Positions 1 through 11,587 are shown, numbered from the stretch's first letter. The stretch is DNA of 64,000 nucleotides from Diorhabda sublineata (GCF_026230105.1 NC_079478.1:30023653-30087652); one strand, 5' to 3'. Made by a program: numbers and translations. The notes: generated from the letters alone by a model not told the origin.

Positions 1-399
1 GCAGACATGAACCTCAAAGTATACCTGCAGCTCTACTTAGCTACATAACTTCAAAATAACACAAAATATATCCATTATCCGCTTTCATCTCTGACAGAAA
101 CTGTTGAAATTGGCTATTAGTTAACTCCTTTTTCTGACGTCGTATATTTTTCCCCAAGTTTATTTTAAATACTACCTATCAACCTCTTATTTTAACAACT
201 CATGTTTCTACCTCCACCTGTTGTTACAATTACTATTTATTCTCACGGTCATTTCATAGAAGTCAAGGTTTAATGTAAAAGCTTCTTTCAGAGGTTCTTA
301 CCAATATCAGGAACAAATATAAAAAGCTGGGCAGTATCGGACACCTCGTGGAAAGCTATGGAAAACCTTCTATTCTAGAAGGTTCTGAAATGAAATTTT

Positions 400-1130
400 C
401 GTGTATATGTCCCAGATAAACAAAAGTTCTGAATTTTTTTTCAACCTGGGCACATCTCTCCGGCTACGGCTAAGACTCTTTGTTTCACAAGTTTATTGTA
501 AGTAAACGATCGCAAACTTCTCAAGCTCCTCAAAAAAGCCGTTATCTGCCGACATCGCATGTTGGAAAATCTTGAACCACCGATCAATGTTTTCAAGACA
601 TAGAACAGAAAATAATCCGAGGGAGGTCAATCGAGCGCATAGGGTGCATGATTCAAACTTCAATTCATTAATTTTGTAATAGCGGATGTGTGAGTTGGTG
701 CATTGTCTTGATTAAACAACACTTTCTTCTTAGCGAAGCGACGTTTTTGTTTGATTTTTTCGCTCAAACGCATAATACTCGCCATTGATATCAAGAGAGT
801 CAATGAAAATTATCCCAAGCACATCTAAAGGAGAAACCGACACCATGATCTTTCCTGCCTTTTGCCTACTTTGGAGCCGGTTCTCTCTTTTCAGTCCATT
901 GTTTTGATCGTTCCTTTGTTTCGGGTGTAGTTATGTATCCATGTTCCATCCATAGTTATGAAATGGCGCAAAAAATCGGCTTTATTTATGTGAAACATTG
1001 CCAAACACTCGATGGAAATATCTTGACGATGCTGTTTTTGTTCCATTGTGAACAAACGCGGGATCCATCTTGAGCACAGCTCTCTCGTGAACAAATTTTG
1101 AGTTAATATGCGATGTATTATATTGTCAGC
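400..1130 (-). mobile_element. Degenerate mariner transposase (C-terminal two thirds)
   Basis: This is a DD34D mariner transposase relic read on the minus strand. The best-preserved block, 891-1094, has the post-helix motif SRWIPRLFTMEQKQ and the first catalytic region FITMDGTWIHNYT, where the usual E after D is G. Further on, in shifted frames, come GIIFIDSLDINGEYY (about 780-830) and the second catalytic motif FNQDNAPTH (about 705-730). A worn C-terminal part runs to about 480. The N-terminal helix-turn-helix domain is missing. At about 1125 the sequence gives way to an oppositely oriented mariner piece. At least three frame changes make it inactive. Identity as mariner is secure; the left boundary near 400 is a guess from a T-rich end. 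Confidence 0.85.
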
Positions 1131-1405
1131 AATTGACCAGATTCACAAACAAATCGAAATAAATTCTTGTAGTTGGTCAAAAGAGCGGGCGCTGTGTTCC
1201 ATCGCGACAATAACTAGCTAGGTACATTTTTGAGAACTCGCCAAAGATTGACTTAACTGTGTTGAGAAGATTATGACTCCACCGAATAGCCCAGACATTG
1301 AACCATCTGACTATTATTTGTTTCGGGATTAGCAGATCTTGCTTGTTGGAAAATATTCGACATTAAAAGAGATATCAAGAATTCTTTCCCACTAAACCAC
1401 AGAAA
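1125..1405 (+). mobile_element. Mariner transposase C-terminal fragment, opposite orientation
   Basis: On the plus strand the sequence reads a mariner C-terminal segment. A damaged HRDNN (expected HxDNARPH, second catalytic D) lies near 1200. After a frameshift, NSPDIEPSDYYLFRD near 1282-1330 carries the third catalytic D of the SPDLAPSDYxLF motif. Downstream residues fit the family's last helices before stops. The N-terminal two thirds are absent. It abuts the minus-strand mariner at 400-1130 head to head with almost no spacer. That suggests one element inserted into another, or an inversion. The two pieces differ in detail, so I read them as two copies rather than one folded copy. Confidence 0.7.
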
Positions 1406-3470
1406 TTTTACACTGATATAATTTAAAAATTACTAGAAAAATGACAAAAGGTCAAGGATATAGCAAATATATACTTGAGCAACATCGGTTCTTAGTACAG
1501 AAAAGTGAGTGAGAATAGAACCCTTTTTGATAATTCTATGCTCAAAAATATTATTTCCGTTATTTACTATTTCATAGTAAAATATATTATTGAGGATACT
1601 TTTTATATTTATATTCAACATTTCAATGTAATGAACTCTTCATTTTGCTGAATTTGGGTAGATGTATATTCCTCTCTGGCATATGAATCTTCCTAACACA
1701 ATTGTTCAATTATTAATAGGCTTGGTGACCCTCTGAAGGGCTATATTCATGATTGACTGTAGCACATGTGACTATCAAGTACAAATATGTTGTATACGTA
1801 AATTAGAGACATATATTAATCTGTATATGAGAAGAATTGAAAAGTCCACATCACAGAATTGTACAAATATTTTTATCGTGAAGTTCACCCAACTGGCTCT
1901 ACACGACGTTTGTCGGCCACTTATCGAAAATTTTACACAAAGTACAGTCAGAATAAGGTTCCAATATCGTAAAATACGTGAAGACCGGATCAATTGGAGA
2001 CAACTTCAACTATTATACTCTTATTCAAATGCTCAGCAAAAAATTCGTGGAGTGGATTTGTGATTGTTGGAAAACAAATGCATCCAAATATTTTTTCCAA
2101 ATAATAAATCTTTCGAATTTTCAAAATCATAAAATATTGTGGAGATGGTCTACTTAGCCGAAAAAATTGTTTTTGCTTTCTCAGGAGTCGGATAAAGTTC
2201 ATTATTTTGACTGTATTTTTGTTTCATCTACTGTGACGGGAGAATTGACGAGAAAATTCATTCGAATAACGTTTGAAACATTTGTTGGAATATTTTTAAT
2301 TCGAGCGAGCTTTTAATCAGTATTAAGCAGGTTTCTAGCAAAATGTCATTCACTTTGTATGTGTTCAGCTCGAGTCGAACAAACATATTTAATCAATTGT
2401 CCTAAAGGAGCTAACTCATACTGAGATATTTGACACTTGTGTGAAAAATTTCACGTAAAAACAATGACGATTAAGTATAGTTTACATTTTCGAATTAGTT
2501 ATATACAATGAACGATTTTGTTTTATGTAGGAAGGATAACATTGTTTCAAGTTTAATGAAAAAAGTAAGCAGGGATTATTGTGAGTGAACGAGATAATGG
2601 CTGTTTAACACCTAAGCCTAGCACTAACCTGCGGGTATATAAACATGATATAAATTAAATTAAAAATGTGGAGCTGGAGGATGAAAATGAAACTAAGTGA
2701 AACCATCAAACATTTAGTTTTTAACTAAAGTATACAAGCTTATGTTTATTCGGGGAAAATTAAATTTCCACTTCACTTCGCAAGATGAAAAGTGCCACTG
2801 TTGAAGTTTTCCATTAAAATATCAGTTAAAGAATAACACAAAGTGGGACAATCTCATTTTTCATCGGATCACTATGTAACCCAATTTGCTCATTGCTCTG
2901 AAAGCGATCGTTTTTTGTATCAATTGAAATACAGCGTGTATTGCACTAGTTGTTATCTGCTAGAATCTTGCATCGAGGATACAATAATCAAGCACCCAAA
3001 CGAGACATGAACTGTGTACCTTACAAAGTAGTTTAGAGCTTTGTTGTGGTTTTTGGTGAGATCATTTCAAGATCAAACAAGTTTGAGACTCTTCGACAAC
3101 CGAGAATGCCTTTGTTGGAAACCGAAATATACAGTTCGTCAAAGTCATCTTCTGTCTTAATGGTCGGAATAAGGATGGAAAGTTGTTTGTTTAAGATGAA
3201 ACTCAAATAAACACTCTACTACACATTCTAAATTAAATCCGAAAAAAGAATTTTAGGAAACACAAAAACAACATGGAGAGTTTTGACTATATACAAGGTG
3301 TACACCAAATTAATGTCAAATTAGAAGTAAAACTTTAAAATTACTGAAAAGGGAGTAAATTACCTATTAAAATCGATTTCCATATCCAGTCTAGTGATGT
3401 TATCGAGATGATTCCATACAAGATCATTAGTAATAATAATTGGTACATCCAACCATTTTTCTTATGTATA
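1406..3470. other. A+T-rich sequence, no gene recognised
   Basis: Two short overlapping ORFs on opposite strands (1749-2063 plus, 1990-2202 minus) match nothing I know, and their lengths are within chance for this composition. I see no motif, tandem array or inverted repeat. The last 100 bases before 3474 may be decayed upstream sequence of the LINE that follows. Confidence 0.5.
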
Positions 3471-3473
3471 CAA

Positions 3474-4085
3474 GATGCAATTTTCATCCTCAGACAAATT
3501 ATTGAGTTTTATCGATCTCAGGAAAGCATTTGAAAGAGTTCAAATAGCTGACATCATTGATAAGTTAAGACAGTTGTGAATTACATAAACGTGTTGGAAG
3601 AACTCAATAAAAACAACAAAACTCAGATCAAAACACAATAGAGGCTTACCGAATAAGTTTCAATACTAATGCGAATTCGACAACGTGACAATCTGGGCCC
3701 ATTCTTGTTCAAGTTAATTATGGATAAAATAATTAATAGCATAAAAGAAGTTTCTGGAGCATACTATATTAGACGAAAGTCATTAAAAATATTGATAGAT
3801 ATTGATTTATAGCCAATAATGTGGATGACCTACAGCGTTTGCAATATCGGTTCCAAACAACAGTCGAAAACATGCAAATAAGCAGATATCTGTAGAAAAA
3901 GCAGAATCAATGGTAATAGATAACTTTTTCTACCAGTGTATGCATGTACATTGGTGAAACCACATCGATAGAATGATGGAAGATCGATGGGCTAAATGGA
4001 CAAAGAATGAAAGAGCAACTTCAAGAAGGTATGAAAGCTGTACATCTACTTCTCAAGAGGCTGAATAGTAGAAGAAACAAGACTA
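3474..4085 (+). mobile_element. Non-LTR retrotransposon reverse transcriptase relic
   Basis: Plus-strand remnants of a LINE reverse transcriptase appear in the expected order. DAIFILRQIIE is near 3474. After a deletion and frame change comes FIDLRKAFERVQ, the palm motif A, with the first catalytic D position near 3508. Next are a GIRQGD-like stretch near 3690 and FKLIMDKIINSIKEVSGA near 3710-3760. A decayed ADD-like motif C is near 3810-3830, where the sequence reads as ADNVDDLQRLQYRF. Tail residues continue to about 4080. Both the endonuclease domain and the 3' tail are missing or unrecognisable. Many stops show it is dead. LINE identity is good; the clade is not assigned. Confidence 0.7.
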
Positions 4086-4394
4086 AGTCTTGAAAACAGA
4101 GAAAGAAGTTCAATTGATATTCCTTTATCTACAATATATTATTATTATATATTTTAGACAATACCTTTCACATTTCGAAAAAATGAGAGATATTTTTCTC
4201 AACGCAAATGAATAAATAAAATCAGTTAATAAACAATACATATTTTAAATTTCAAGAAGTAAAATACCTTTTCTTGTCAAATGTACAACAAAGATCAAAT
4301 ATTTCAATAATTATGAGAAAAAAATCGTGAAAGAAGTTATATTTTATAGACTAACATTAAGTTTATACAGTTTTATATTTTCATGGAATTATAT
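4086..4394. other. A+T-rich spacer
   Basis: Nothing is recognised between the LINE relic and the left end of the mariner. An ATTATTATATATT run near 4139 is the only low-complexity feature. Confidence 0.5.
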
Positions 4395-4400
4395 ATTGTG

Positions 4401-4425
4401 GTCCATAACTTAATTCGTCCGGTTT
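4401..4425 (+). repeat. Left terminal inverted repeat of the 4.4-5.5 kb mariner
   Basis: GTCCATAACTTAATTCGTCC followed by GGTTT pairs with the reverse complement of 5478-5502, with three mismatches. The adjoining T-run is typical of the untranslated end of such elements. Confidence 0.8.
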
Positions 4426-5477
4426 TTTTTTTTCAAAATTTGAACGTTTATCCAAGAAAAACATGTACAATTGTATTATTCAAAGTAATGCCCATCTGAA
4501 GCCTTTTCCCATATTTCTGGCAATTTGTGGATCCCATCTCAAAATAACTGCGCCAGCTTGGCAGCCAAGAATGAATTAAGCCAAATTTTGATGTCTCTGA
4601 TGGAAAACGTTTTCCAGTGAGGGACCATCGAGCGGAACAAATAGTAGTCAGAAAGGGCAAGGTCTGAGCTATAAAATTATTGCCTCTGCTACTGCTCTCT
4701 TCAAACAGATTAATTGTGTTCGGTAGCATTCTCCATTGATGGTTACACCCGGATTTAGTTGCTCATAATACAGTACACCCTTATTATACCACCAAATATA
4801 GAGCATTACCTTCGCGCCACGGATATTCGGCTTTGACGTTGAATTGGCTGGTTGGCCGGATTTTACATATGATTTTTTGCTCTTGAAGTTGTCGTTGTCT
4901 CTTTTTCATCACTAGGAACAATCCGATGCAAAATGCCTTCCTTCGGTGGCGTTCCAGCAGCATTTCGGACATGCAATACTGCCTTTCGACGTCTCTCGGC
5001 TTGAGTTCCTGTGGAACCCAATTTCCTTGCGTCTGAATAAATCCAGCTGCTTTTAAACGTTTTGAAATGGCTGCTTGAGTGACACCCAACGATTATGCGA
5101 GTTATTCTTGTATTTGGCAACAATCTTCATCCAGTAAAGCTTCCAGCTCTTCATCTTCAAACTTTTTGGCTGCCCAGGACGTTCATCGTCTTCCAAGCCA
5201 AAATCACTACTTTTAAATCGTGCGAATCACTTTTGACATTTTCGCTCAGCAAGACCATGTTCACCACAAACTTCCACCAAAATACGATGAGAAGAACTCC
5301 TCGCAAAAACACTTTTTCAGGAACAAAGTTCGACATATTTGAGTGAAAAAACATTATTGTTGTTAACGTTTCGAATGAATGACATATATTGAAAAGACGT
5401 ACAATAACAGTAGCTTTCCAACGCACGTTCGGATATTGGAACGATATAATATAATACAATATACGCCATCTCTTATC

Positions 5478-5502
5478 AAACCGCACGACTTAAGTTATAG
5501 AC
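5478..5502 (-). repeat. Right terminal inverted repeat of the 4.4-5.5 kb mariner
   Basis: This is the inverted partner of 4401-4425. Read on the minus strand it begins GTCTATAACTTAAGTCGTGC. It lies beside the transposase N-terminus, as expected for the 5' end. Confidence 0.8.
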
Positions 5503-5508
5503 AGCCTG

Positions 5509-8335
5509 ATCTCTGAACCATACGAAGATCTGACTGAAGTCGCTCGCAACGATAGGATTATGGCCACCCTAACCTAAAGTTGAAACTGAGAGTAGCGCCG
5601 AAATGAACCATGCTCGGAATAACCTAGAACGTGTCCACTGCCATCTTGAAAACGCATAAAATATTCAAAAGCACGTGTAGGTGACAAACAATTTATGTCA
5701 TCCATTTCTTTAATAAGTTTCAGTTTCGGTTTTACTAAAATCACATAATTCGTAGGTCTACCATTAGTATCAACATTTTGTTTCGAAACTAAAAGTAAAC
5801 TCTCATGTAAATGAAAGCTACGGCTGTACTGATATGTTTACAGTAGCGATATGAGCTACAAACATAATGTATCTGAATAACAACTATTCTGAGAAGTTAG
5901 TGAAAATTTTTATATTCCTTTCTCCTCGTTGGAGTTCTATGGGATATACTATGCAAACTCAGATTCGGTGAGATCCGATGATATCCTTTGCGATATAAAA
6001 TCCACATCTAAAACTGTATTTTTTTTTTCAAATCTTTCCAGTATTTGTATCTAACATACCTCAAGGATATGTTTCCTCGTTTTAATTTTTACAATATTTT
6101 GAAGATTTAGCGTTATGGTTGATGCTAAAATACTGTAGTTTATTAACTGGAGTTAACCCATCAGGTGTGATTTAAAAAAAATCCTGTAACATTTCTTTTA
6201 CGTCTCATTGTTTTGAAATTATTCAAAGTATAATAAACAGAATAAAATTGTACGCTTTCTCTATGCAAGGCTCTAGTAGGACGAATCTGCAAATTGACTT
6301 GTTGATAGTTGATCCTGAAAACACAGTTGCTACATACTTTATTATTAAAAAACTCTTATTTAAGAATAATTTCACATTTAATACTGACTGTGATCCGATA
6401 AACCTACTTAAAGTACCTACCTGATAATTATGGAAAAAATATTTGGAATTATGTATAATACCTTATTTATATTCATCATTTTCTTAATATTACTTGATTT
6501 AGTAAACGGTTTAATTTAGGAATTCCAAGAGATTCATTTTTGGTGTCGTGATGTTGTTGTTTATCTATACTTTCAAATTATTCCTTGATTCTGAAAATTA
6601 AACATTGCAATGCGGGCCTGGATAAGATGTTCGCTATTTGATGACGGACATTATACTGAGATTTGATTTCACAATTTTATAGTAGAATAATAAACGTAGC
6701 AATAATCATTCATGTAAATACCGAAGAAAGAAATATTAAATAAATATCACAAGGTTAATATTTACTTTACTATATGCAATCTAAAGGTTTACAGATAATT
6801 TCCGCGATTTCCAGGTAGTAAGTGAAAGTAATAATCTTCGAACGAGCTATATAATTGTTTAAACCAAGTAATTTCACTATATTTTTGTAGAGATAACAAT
6901 GTTCGGTCTGTACTAGAATTTAAAATGAGTGCTGTTCCTATAGATTAAAGGTAATGTTATATTAGGTTTTTTTTTTCAAACGATTCTATTTAATGCTCAT
7001 GTCAAGCAGGTAGTTTAAAATTATCTTTCCACGATTGATTATCTAGCTACATAATTAGTTTAGAACGTCTTAAACCGGACAGGTTAATAGGTGCATTCAC
7101 GATCTAAAACATATGTTTTCAGAATGATTGCTTCTCAGTAATCTCAACTACATAACTTTGAGTCATGTAACTGGTTCTAAGTTACAGAGCATATATCTGC
7201 AGATTTCCTAAGAAGTACTTATAATTAGAATACACGACAGACTGAATAAGTTTTCAACTTTATAGAATTTTGTTTTTTTTTTCTGTTTTGTTTATACAAT
7301 TAACAGAAAGTCGATTATTCTCCAAACATCTTGTATGTTTCATCAAGCAATAACGAACACTAAACAAACCAATAAAGAAACAAAATCCAATTACAGGTAT
7401 CCATTTTAAAACGGAAAAGAAAACAATTTTTCTGAGGAAAGGAATCCTTTTGTATTTTTTTTTGTGTCCAAATTCCGTGTTGTCTTTACTGAAAACAAAC
7501 GCAATCAGGAACTTGGTCCGATCGAAACTTTTTAACTCCTTCCTTTCCCTAAACGTGCAGAGAGTGCCTGCTTTGGGCATTTTGCTACGAATCTAACAAC
7601 TTCCGGGAAAAAAACGTCGAACAGAATTTTAGTTACTTACCGTACTCCCGCTTCTTCTTCTAAGGAAAAACATCGTAATTCATTTTAAGTCCACAACAGA
7701 TAATTGTTTACGAACTATATAAAAATTGTCTCATTCCGAAGTTTCATTGGAACTTTACATTAAAAAAACATAAATTAACTAAGAGATTAAATGTATAACA
7801 AGTAATAGTATTTTCTCCTCATAAAAATAGGTTGAAAAATATAAATATTTTATGACTTTTGTAGGATAAACCATGAGATATATTCCTAATTGTGACAATC
7901 TATATGCCACGGTCATGATTCTGTAGAAGAAATTTCTTTAAACACCTAAGATTAAGAGTCTTGACTGTCATTTGTTCTCTATTTCTAATCTTCATAACTA
8001 GTTGGTCAGTCCAACGGAGTTAAGTATATTGAAAAATTTAGAGCTTCTGTCACATCATAAACAATGTGTTGTGATACTTGATACCAAAGATCAAACAAAG
8101 TGGCTCATAAATGATCAATTATGCACAGTGTTGATCTCAAACAATTTCGATGGGATGGAGGAATGTGATCTGGATAAAGTAATTTGAAGTGAAGTATAAT
8201 TTTCATGTTGTCGCTGATTGTTATCCAAGACCATAAAATTGACCCTTGGTTCATCAAAAAATTAATTCTCGATAATTATATACAAGTTTCTACAGTTTAG
8301 AGCTGAGATTAGTTTACAAAGAATTGAACTTATCC
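5509..8335. other. Unassigned A+T-rich sequence
   Basis: Bases 5509-5650 are less A+T-rich than the surroundings and may be an older repeat into which the mariner inserted, but I cannot name it. A 106-codon minus-strand ORF at 7260-7580, with one hydrophobic stretch, resembles nothing I know and sits in A/T-rich sequence. No promoter, RNA gene or repeat structure is visible in the rest. Confidence 0.5.
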
Positions 8336-8665
8336 ACCTCTTTAACAGTTTATTATGCCCTTATTGAGTCGCATCTCAAACTACGAAAGAGAGCTGTTAG
8401 ATATTTACTTGGGCTAAACAGCAGTTCTCACTACAGGGACTTCTTTAAAAGATAAAAAATTTCGACTCATCCTTCCTTATTTATCTCTGAAGTTTGCCTA
8501 ATTCGTAAGAATGCTTCTCCAATTTCAAAGAGATCGTTGCATGGCTATCCACTTAAGAACGCGGGGCACGATCTCTACCTACCTACTTCTCGTTCAGAAT
8601 TAGTTAAGGGCTCAATATTTTATAACGCAAAAAATGCACAATCACTTGCTATTGAAATCTCATTG
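8336..8665 (+). mobile_element. LINE C-terminal tail (CR1/Jockey-like)
   Basis: Plus-strand residues LTVYYALIESHLKL, then RKRAVRYLLGLNSSSHYRDF, then HPSLFISEVCLIRKN match the region just after the reverse transcriptase in CR1/L2/Jockey-type retrotransposons. In those families Y-A-hydrophobic-I-E-S-H-L is followed by QKRAIRYL and a conserved leucine-rich end. The dozen or so residues usually found between SHL and QKRA are deleted. Sequence upstream of 8336 may be eroded reverse transcriptase, but I cannot align it. The 3' end fades into A+T-rich DNA near 8665. Confidence 0.65.
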
Positions 8666-9229
8666 TATTTGTATCTTTATTTAGTTACTTTTATGTTTGT
8701 CTTTTAGTTTTTACAAGCTTTGGTCTACCAATTCTAATAATTTTTAGACAAAAAAGCATTTCTCTTTCTCTCTCTAATTTCTAAGTCACTCTTTTTTGTG
8801 TCCTAGCCTCACAGTTTCACTTGCAGGAGAAAGATTTTAATCAAACGAATTATCAAATACAAAAGCGCCCATTTCGAGTAGAAATGATTATAAAAAATAT
8901 GTTTTGCTCCTTTGTTAGGTCGGAAACTTTTCAGACAACTCCCGTACTTAAAAGATTAAAATATTTTATATTTATTACATTTTTTTTAATGAATGAGTGA
9001 TATGAAAGAAAATAAAAGAAAACATGTGAAGATATAATGCGTATTATGGAAAATAGTTCAAATCAAATCTTCCTGTTTCGTAAGTGAATTCAAGAAAAAT
9101 ATCAATAATTTCTTTATGTCGATAATTTCATCTTCATAACATATAAAAAATAATCTTTGAACCTATATTTACATATGCAGGGGAAACTCGAGCGTACACA
9201 ACAAAAAAGAACATGAGTAGTGCAGCAGA
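8666..9229. other. A+T-rich spacer
   Basis: A short CT-rich run (about 8760-8790) and poly-T tracts are the only structure seen. Confidence 0.5.
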
Positions 9230-9475
9230 GATAAAAACATTCAGAACTATTGAAAGAGTGAGCCTAAGAGATCAAATGAGAACCAAAGTTGTAAGAAAAG
9301 ATTCAGGATAAAGTACGATTCACGACATCGAGACAACGTTATTGGAGAGACCAAGTCAACAGAAGATTGATGAGCTGAATAGGTAAAGGATGAAAGACCA
9401 ACTTCGAGGAGACCTCCCGGCCAACCTCCCAAGAGATGTCACGAGACTTAAGAAAAAAGAAGAAGAATTTTATCC
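9230..9475 (+). mobile_element. LINE 3' end with (AAG)n tail
   Basis: The plus strand reads TFRTIERVSLRDQMRTKVVR, then frames with VIGETKSTED and finally RPPGQPPKR. These match the extreme C-terminus of insect LINEs that end in a G-R-P-P-x-R-W box. The segment closes with AAGAAAAAAGAAGAAGAA at about 9447-9465, a simple A-rich tail expected at a retrotransposon 3' end. Only the last 80 or so codons are present, which is typical 5' truncation. The minus-strand ORF at 9247-9432 is a shadow. Confidence 0.7.
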
Positions 9476-10298
9476 TCATTAATTCTGGATAATTCTCATG
9501 ATAATTGGTTGGTAAAATGAAAGGTATGATTCATGAATAAAAATTTCTATTTTGTGATCACTTAATTTTGCAAAGACCCCATCGTTGTGTTGTGTGTTTG
9601 CGTTTGCTGTAGCTTATCTTGAAGATAATAAATTGATGTTATATTTTGCCATCAAACATTTTTCAAATTTGGTGGTTATTGAAAGATATTAATTGGAATC
9701 TCCATGAAGTATGACATTATCTAAATTTAACAATTTGTGTTGATCTATAGTTTAAATGAATCTATATTTGTTGACGGATGTTGGTAAATATATATGTTGA
9801 TATCTTGTTATATGCGAAAAGTTTCTTAGTTACTACTAAAGGTAGATTAGGCCGAGTATTGAATATGAAGATTATATTCATTTTTAGCATAGATCATTGT
9901 TCCTTGTGCTTTTGGTCGATCAGAATAAGGATTTTGTAAGGGAAAAATCACATTTGGGTTAATTTAATTAACTTTTTCCTAATACTTCCCAAAATTTTTT
10001 TAATTTTTCGTTTCGGCTATACAGGAATTAAATGCAAAAGAAACTGAGAGCGCTACATGCTTCCTGTGAGGATATATCGCTGCTACAGAGAAACACACGG
10101 ACATAACGCCAGTAATAGCAAATTTTGTTTTAAAAATGCATTAAAAATTCACTAACTATTATAAAGTTTTAAAAAGCTGAAATAAATCGATTCCAGTTTC
10201 CCTGGAAGTAAAAATCGTAAAATTTATTATTACTTGGAATGATTATACCGTTAATGTTTACATAACATTTTGTGATATTTGTTTTGAAACAGTTTACT
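9476..10298. other. A+T-rich spacer
   Basis: I see no gene, repeat or signal that I can support here. Confidence 0.5.
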
Positions 10299-10451
10299 CC
10301 AGTCATTATAGGGGGTTGACCTCGGAAAATTCACATACCCAGTATATTGCCACGTGAAAACTTGTATTTTGACATTATAGAACTATTGTCAAAACTCATA
10401 TATATTTCAATGATCGCAAGCTTTAAAGTCAGGGCTCAGAGGTCACAAAAA
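10299..10451 (+). repeat. Left 153-base terminal inverted repeat
   Basis: It pairs with 11435-11587. The most clearly conserved parts are the outer CCAGTCAT, the CTCGGAAAATTCACAT region (10321-10340), the TCAATGATCGCAAG region (about 10408) and the inner GTCACAAAAA (10442-10451). Confidence 0.7.
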
Positions 10452-10898
10452 TTGATCAATATTGTAGAGAATTCAATTCTCTATAACTATTGTATTCAAT
10501 ATATTTTTATACCTTGATCTGTTTTCGAGATAGAGGGCGTAAAGCGGGCGGTCAGGATTACGAGTATCTAAGGTCAACTGGTAGTCCCAATCAAAAACTA
10601 GTAATATTAAGGTTATAATTTATTGCTAAATGTATAATTATTATTTTCAACAACTTTTTATTGAATTCAATCTTTCTTTCTTATAATTGTAAAATTTATC
10701 GATTCATTAACACTCATAATCCCTTTCGGCAATTGAAAACTTACTAAGGAATATACTAATCCAATTAAATTGTAATTATATTCTCATTATAACTAGTAGT
10801 ATTCGAAGTATAAAATAATTAAGCATATCTTATTCTAAATCCGTAAGTTTGCTGCAGCATTTGAAGAAGAAAACTGTACGATTCAGATATTATTTAAA

Positions 10899-11290
10899 AG
10901 TGGAATGCTAACCTCTTTAGCAGTTTATAATGCTCTGAAATCTGTGGATAGTATCGATCGTCTCCGTCATGCACTATGTACCAAAATCGAATAAACCATA
11001 TATCAAATATTCCACCAACGAGTGGAGCACCTCACCAATATTTCAATGAGGGATGCAGGAAAGCGGGTTTACAGTGCTCTTTAGCTTGCGGCCAGTTTAA
11101 TGGACAAGCTTGTCTCAATGCTGTACAATATCAGAACGATATTATTGATGATTAAACCTTTGATCCAGAAATCATGAATGACTTGGAGACAAATGTCGTT
11201 GAAAAAGGAGAAGAGAAACTTGAAATTGTGCAGCAGGGGGACGATGACGACGATGATGAAGAAGAAGATGGAGAAGAAGAAAAGAATTGA
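10899..11290 (+). pseudogene. Cysteine-rich, acidic-tailed protein of a repeated insect family, broken
   Basis: Three pieces line up with a multicopy insect protein family of unknown function. SVDSIDRLRHAL (about 10935-10975) is followed by a stop and a one-base shift. IPPTSGAPHQYFNE (from about 11005) is the family's L-P-P-T-S-A-A box. It is fused directly to GCRKAGLQCSLACGQFNGQA (11050-11110), the cysteine cluster. The roughly 60-residue block normally between them, containing the W-G-W motif, is deleted. After a stop near 11146 comes an acidic tail with GDDDDDDEEEDGEEE, ending at 11290. The cysteines suggest metal binding; that is inference. It lies inside the TIR element. Confidence 0.65.
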
Positions 11291-11434
11291 AATTGGAACT
11301 TGTTCTCAAAATTTTTATTGATTTTGACAATATTAAATTTATAAACCTCAATATTACGAGTTTTTGATACAATATTGATAAAAAATGCAAACAGCGTAAA
11401 ACCCACAGAAAACGATATATTTGCAAAAAATAGA

Positions 11435-11587
11435 TTTTTGTGACCCCCGACTTTAAAACTTACGATCATTCAATTATATGTGAATTTTGGGAATCATTTT
11501 AGGTTGCCAAATTATGTTTTTTCGTAATAATATAATGGGAATGTCGATTTTCCGAGATATTCACCTAATTTGGCCTAAGATGACTGG
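11435..11587 (-). repeat. Right 153-base terminal inverted repeat
   Basis: This is the inverted partner of 10299-10451, ending ATGACTGG at 11580-11587. It includes the mirrored CGATCATTCAA and TTTTCCGAG segments. Confidence 0.7.

Larger units (their letters stand above)
4395..5508 (-). mobile_element. Mariner element with both TIRs and an internally deleted transposase
   Basis: This is the most complete mariner in the window. Terminal inverted repeats lie at 4401-4425 and 5478-5502 and match at 22 of 25 positions. The outer limits are estimated. On the minus strand the transposase starts near 5343 with SNFVPEKVFLR. It continues through the helix-turn-helix GVTQAAISKRLKAAGF (about 5040-5090), the linker GNWVPQELKPRDVERQYCMS (4960-5030) and the block ending IWW near 4785. 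The C-terminus is at 4448-4729, with SDYYLFRSM and WEKASDGHYFE in neighbouring frames. Sequence between about 4680 and 4735 jumps from the NPG-TI block to the third catalytic motif. The segment carrying the second catalytic D is therefore deleted, and there are frameshifts as well. It is about 1.1 kb long against roughly 1.3 kb for intact mariners. Confidence 0.9.
10299..11587 (+). mobile_element. TIR element carrying a cysteine-rich protein tail
   Basis: Two 153-base arms, 10299-10451 and 11435-11587, are diverged inverted copies of each other. Both begin CCAGTCAT and share stretches such as CTCGGAAAAT and TGATCG. They bracket a plus-strand protein fragment at 10899-11290. Equal arm lengths and matching outer ends argue for a DNA transposon about 1.29 kb long. 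A possible 3-base flank duplication is ACT. The internal fragment is only the C-terminal part of a longer protein family, so this copy is probably an internally deleted derivative. The superfamily is unknown to me. Confidence 0.65.

Noticed and set aside
891..1094. Idea that this 67-codon frame is a functional domesticated mariner
   Set aside because: The catalytic motif reads DGTW instead of DETW, the DNA-binding half is missing, and the frame is broken on both sides.
11152..11469. 105-codon minus-strand ORF rich in serine and proline
   Set aside because: It is the antisense of the acidic GA-rich tail of the cysteine-rich protein; the plus strand carries the family motifs.
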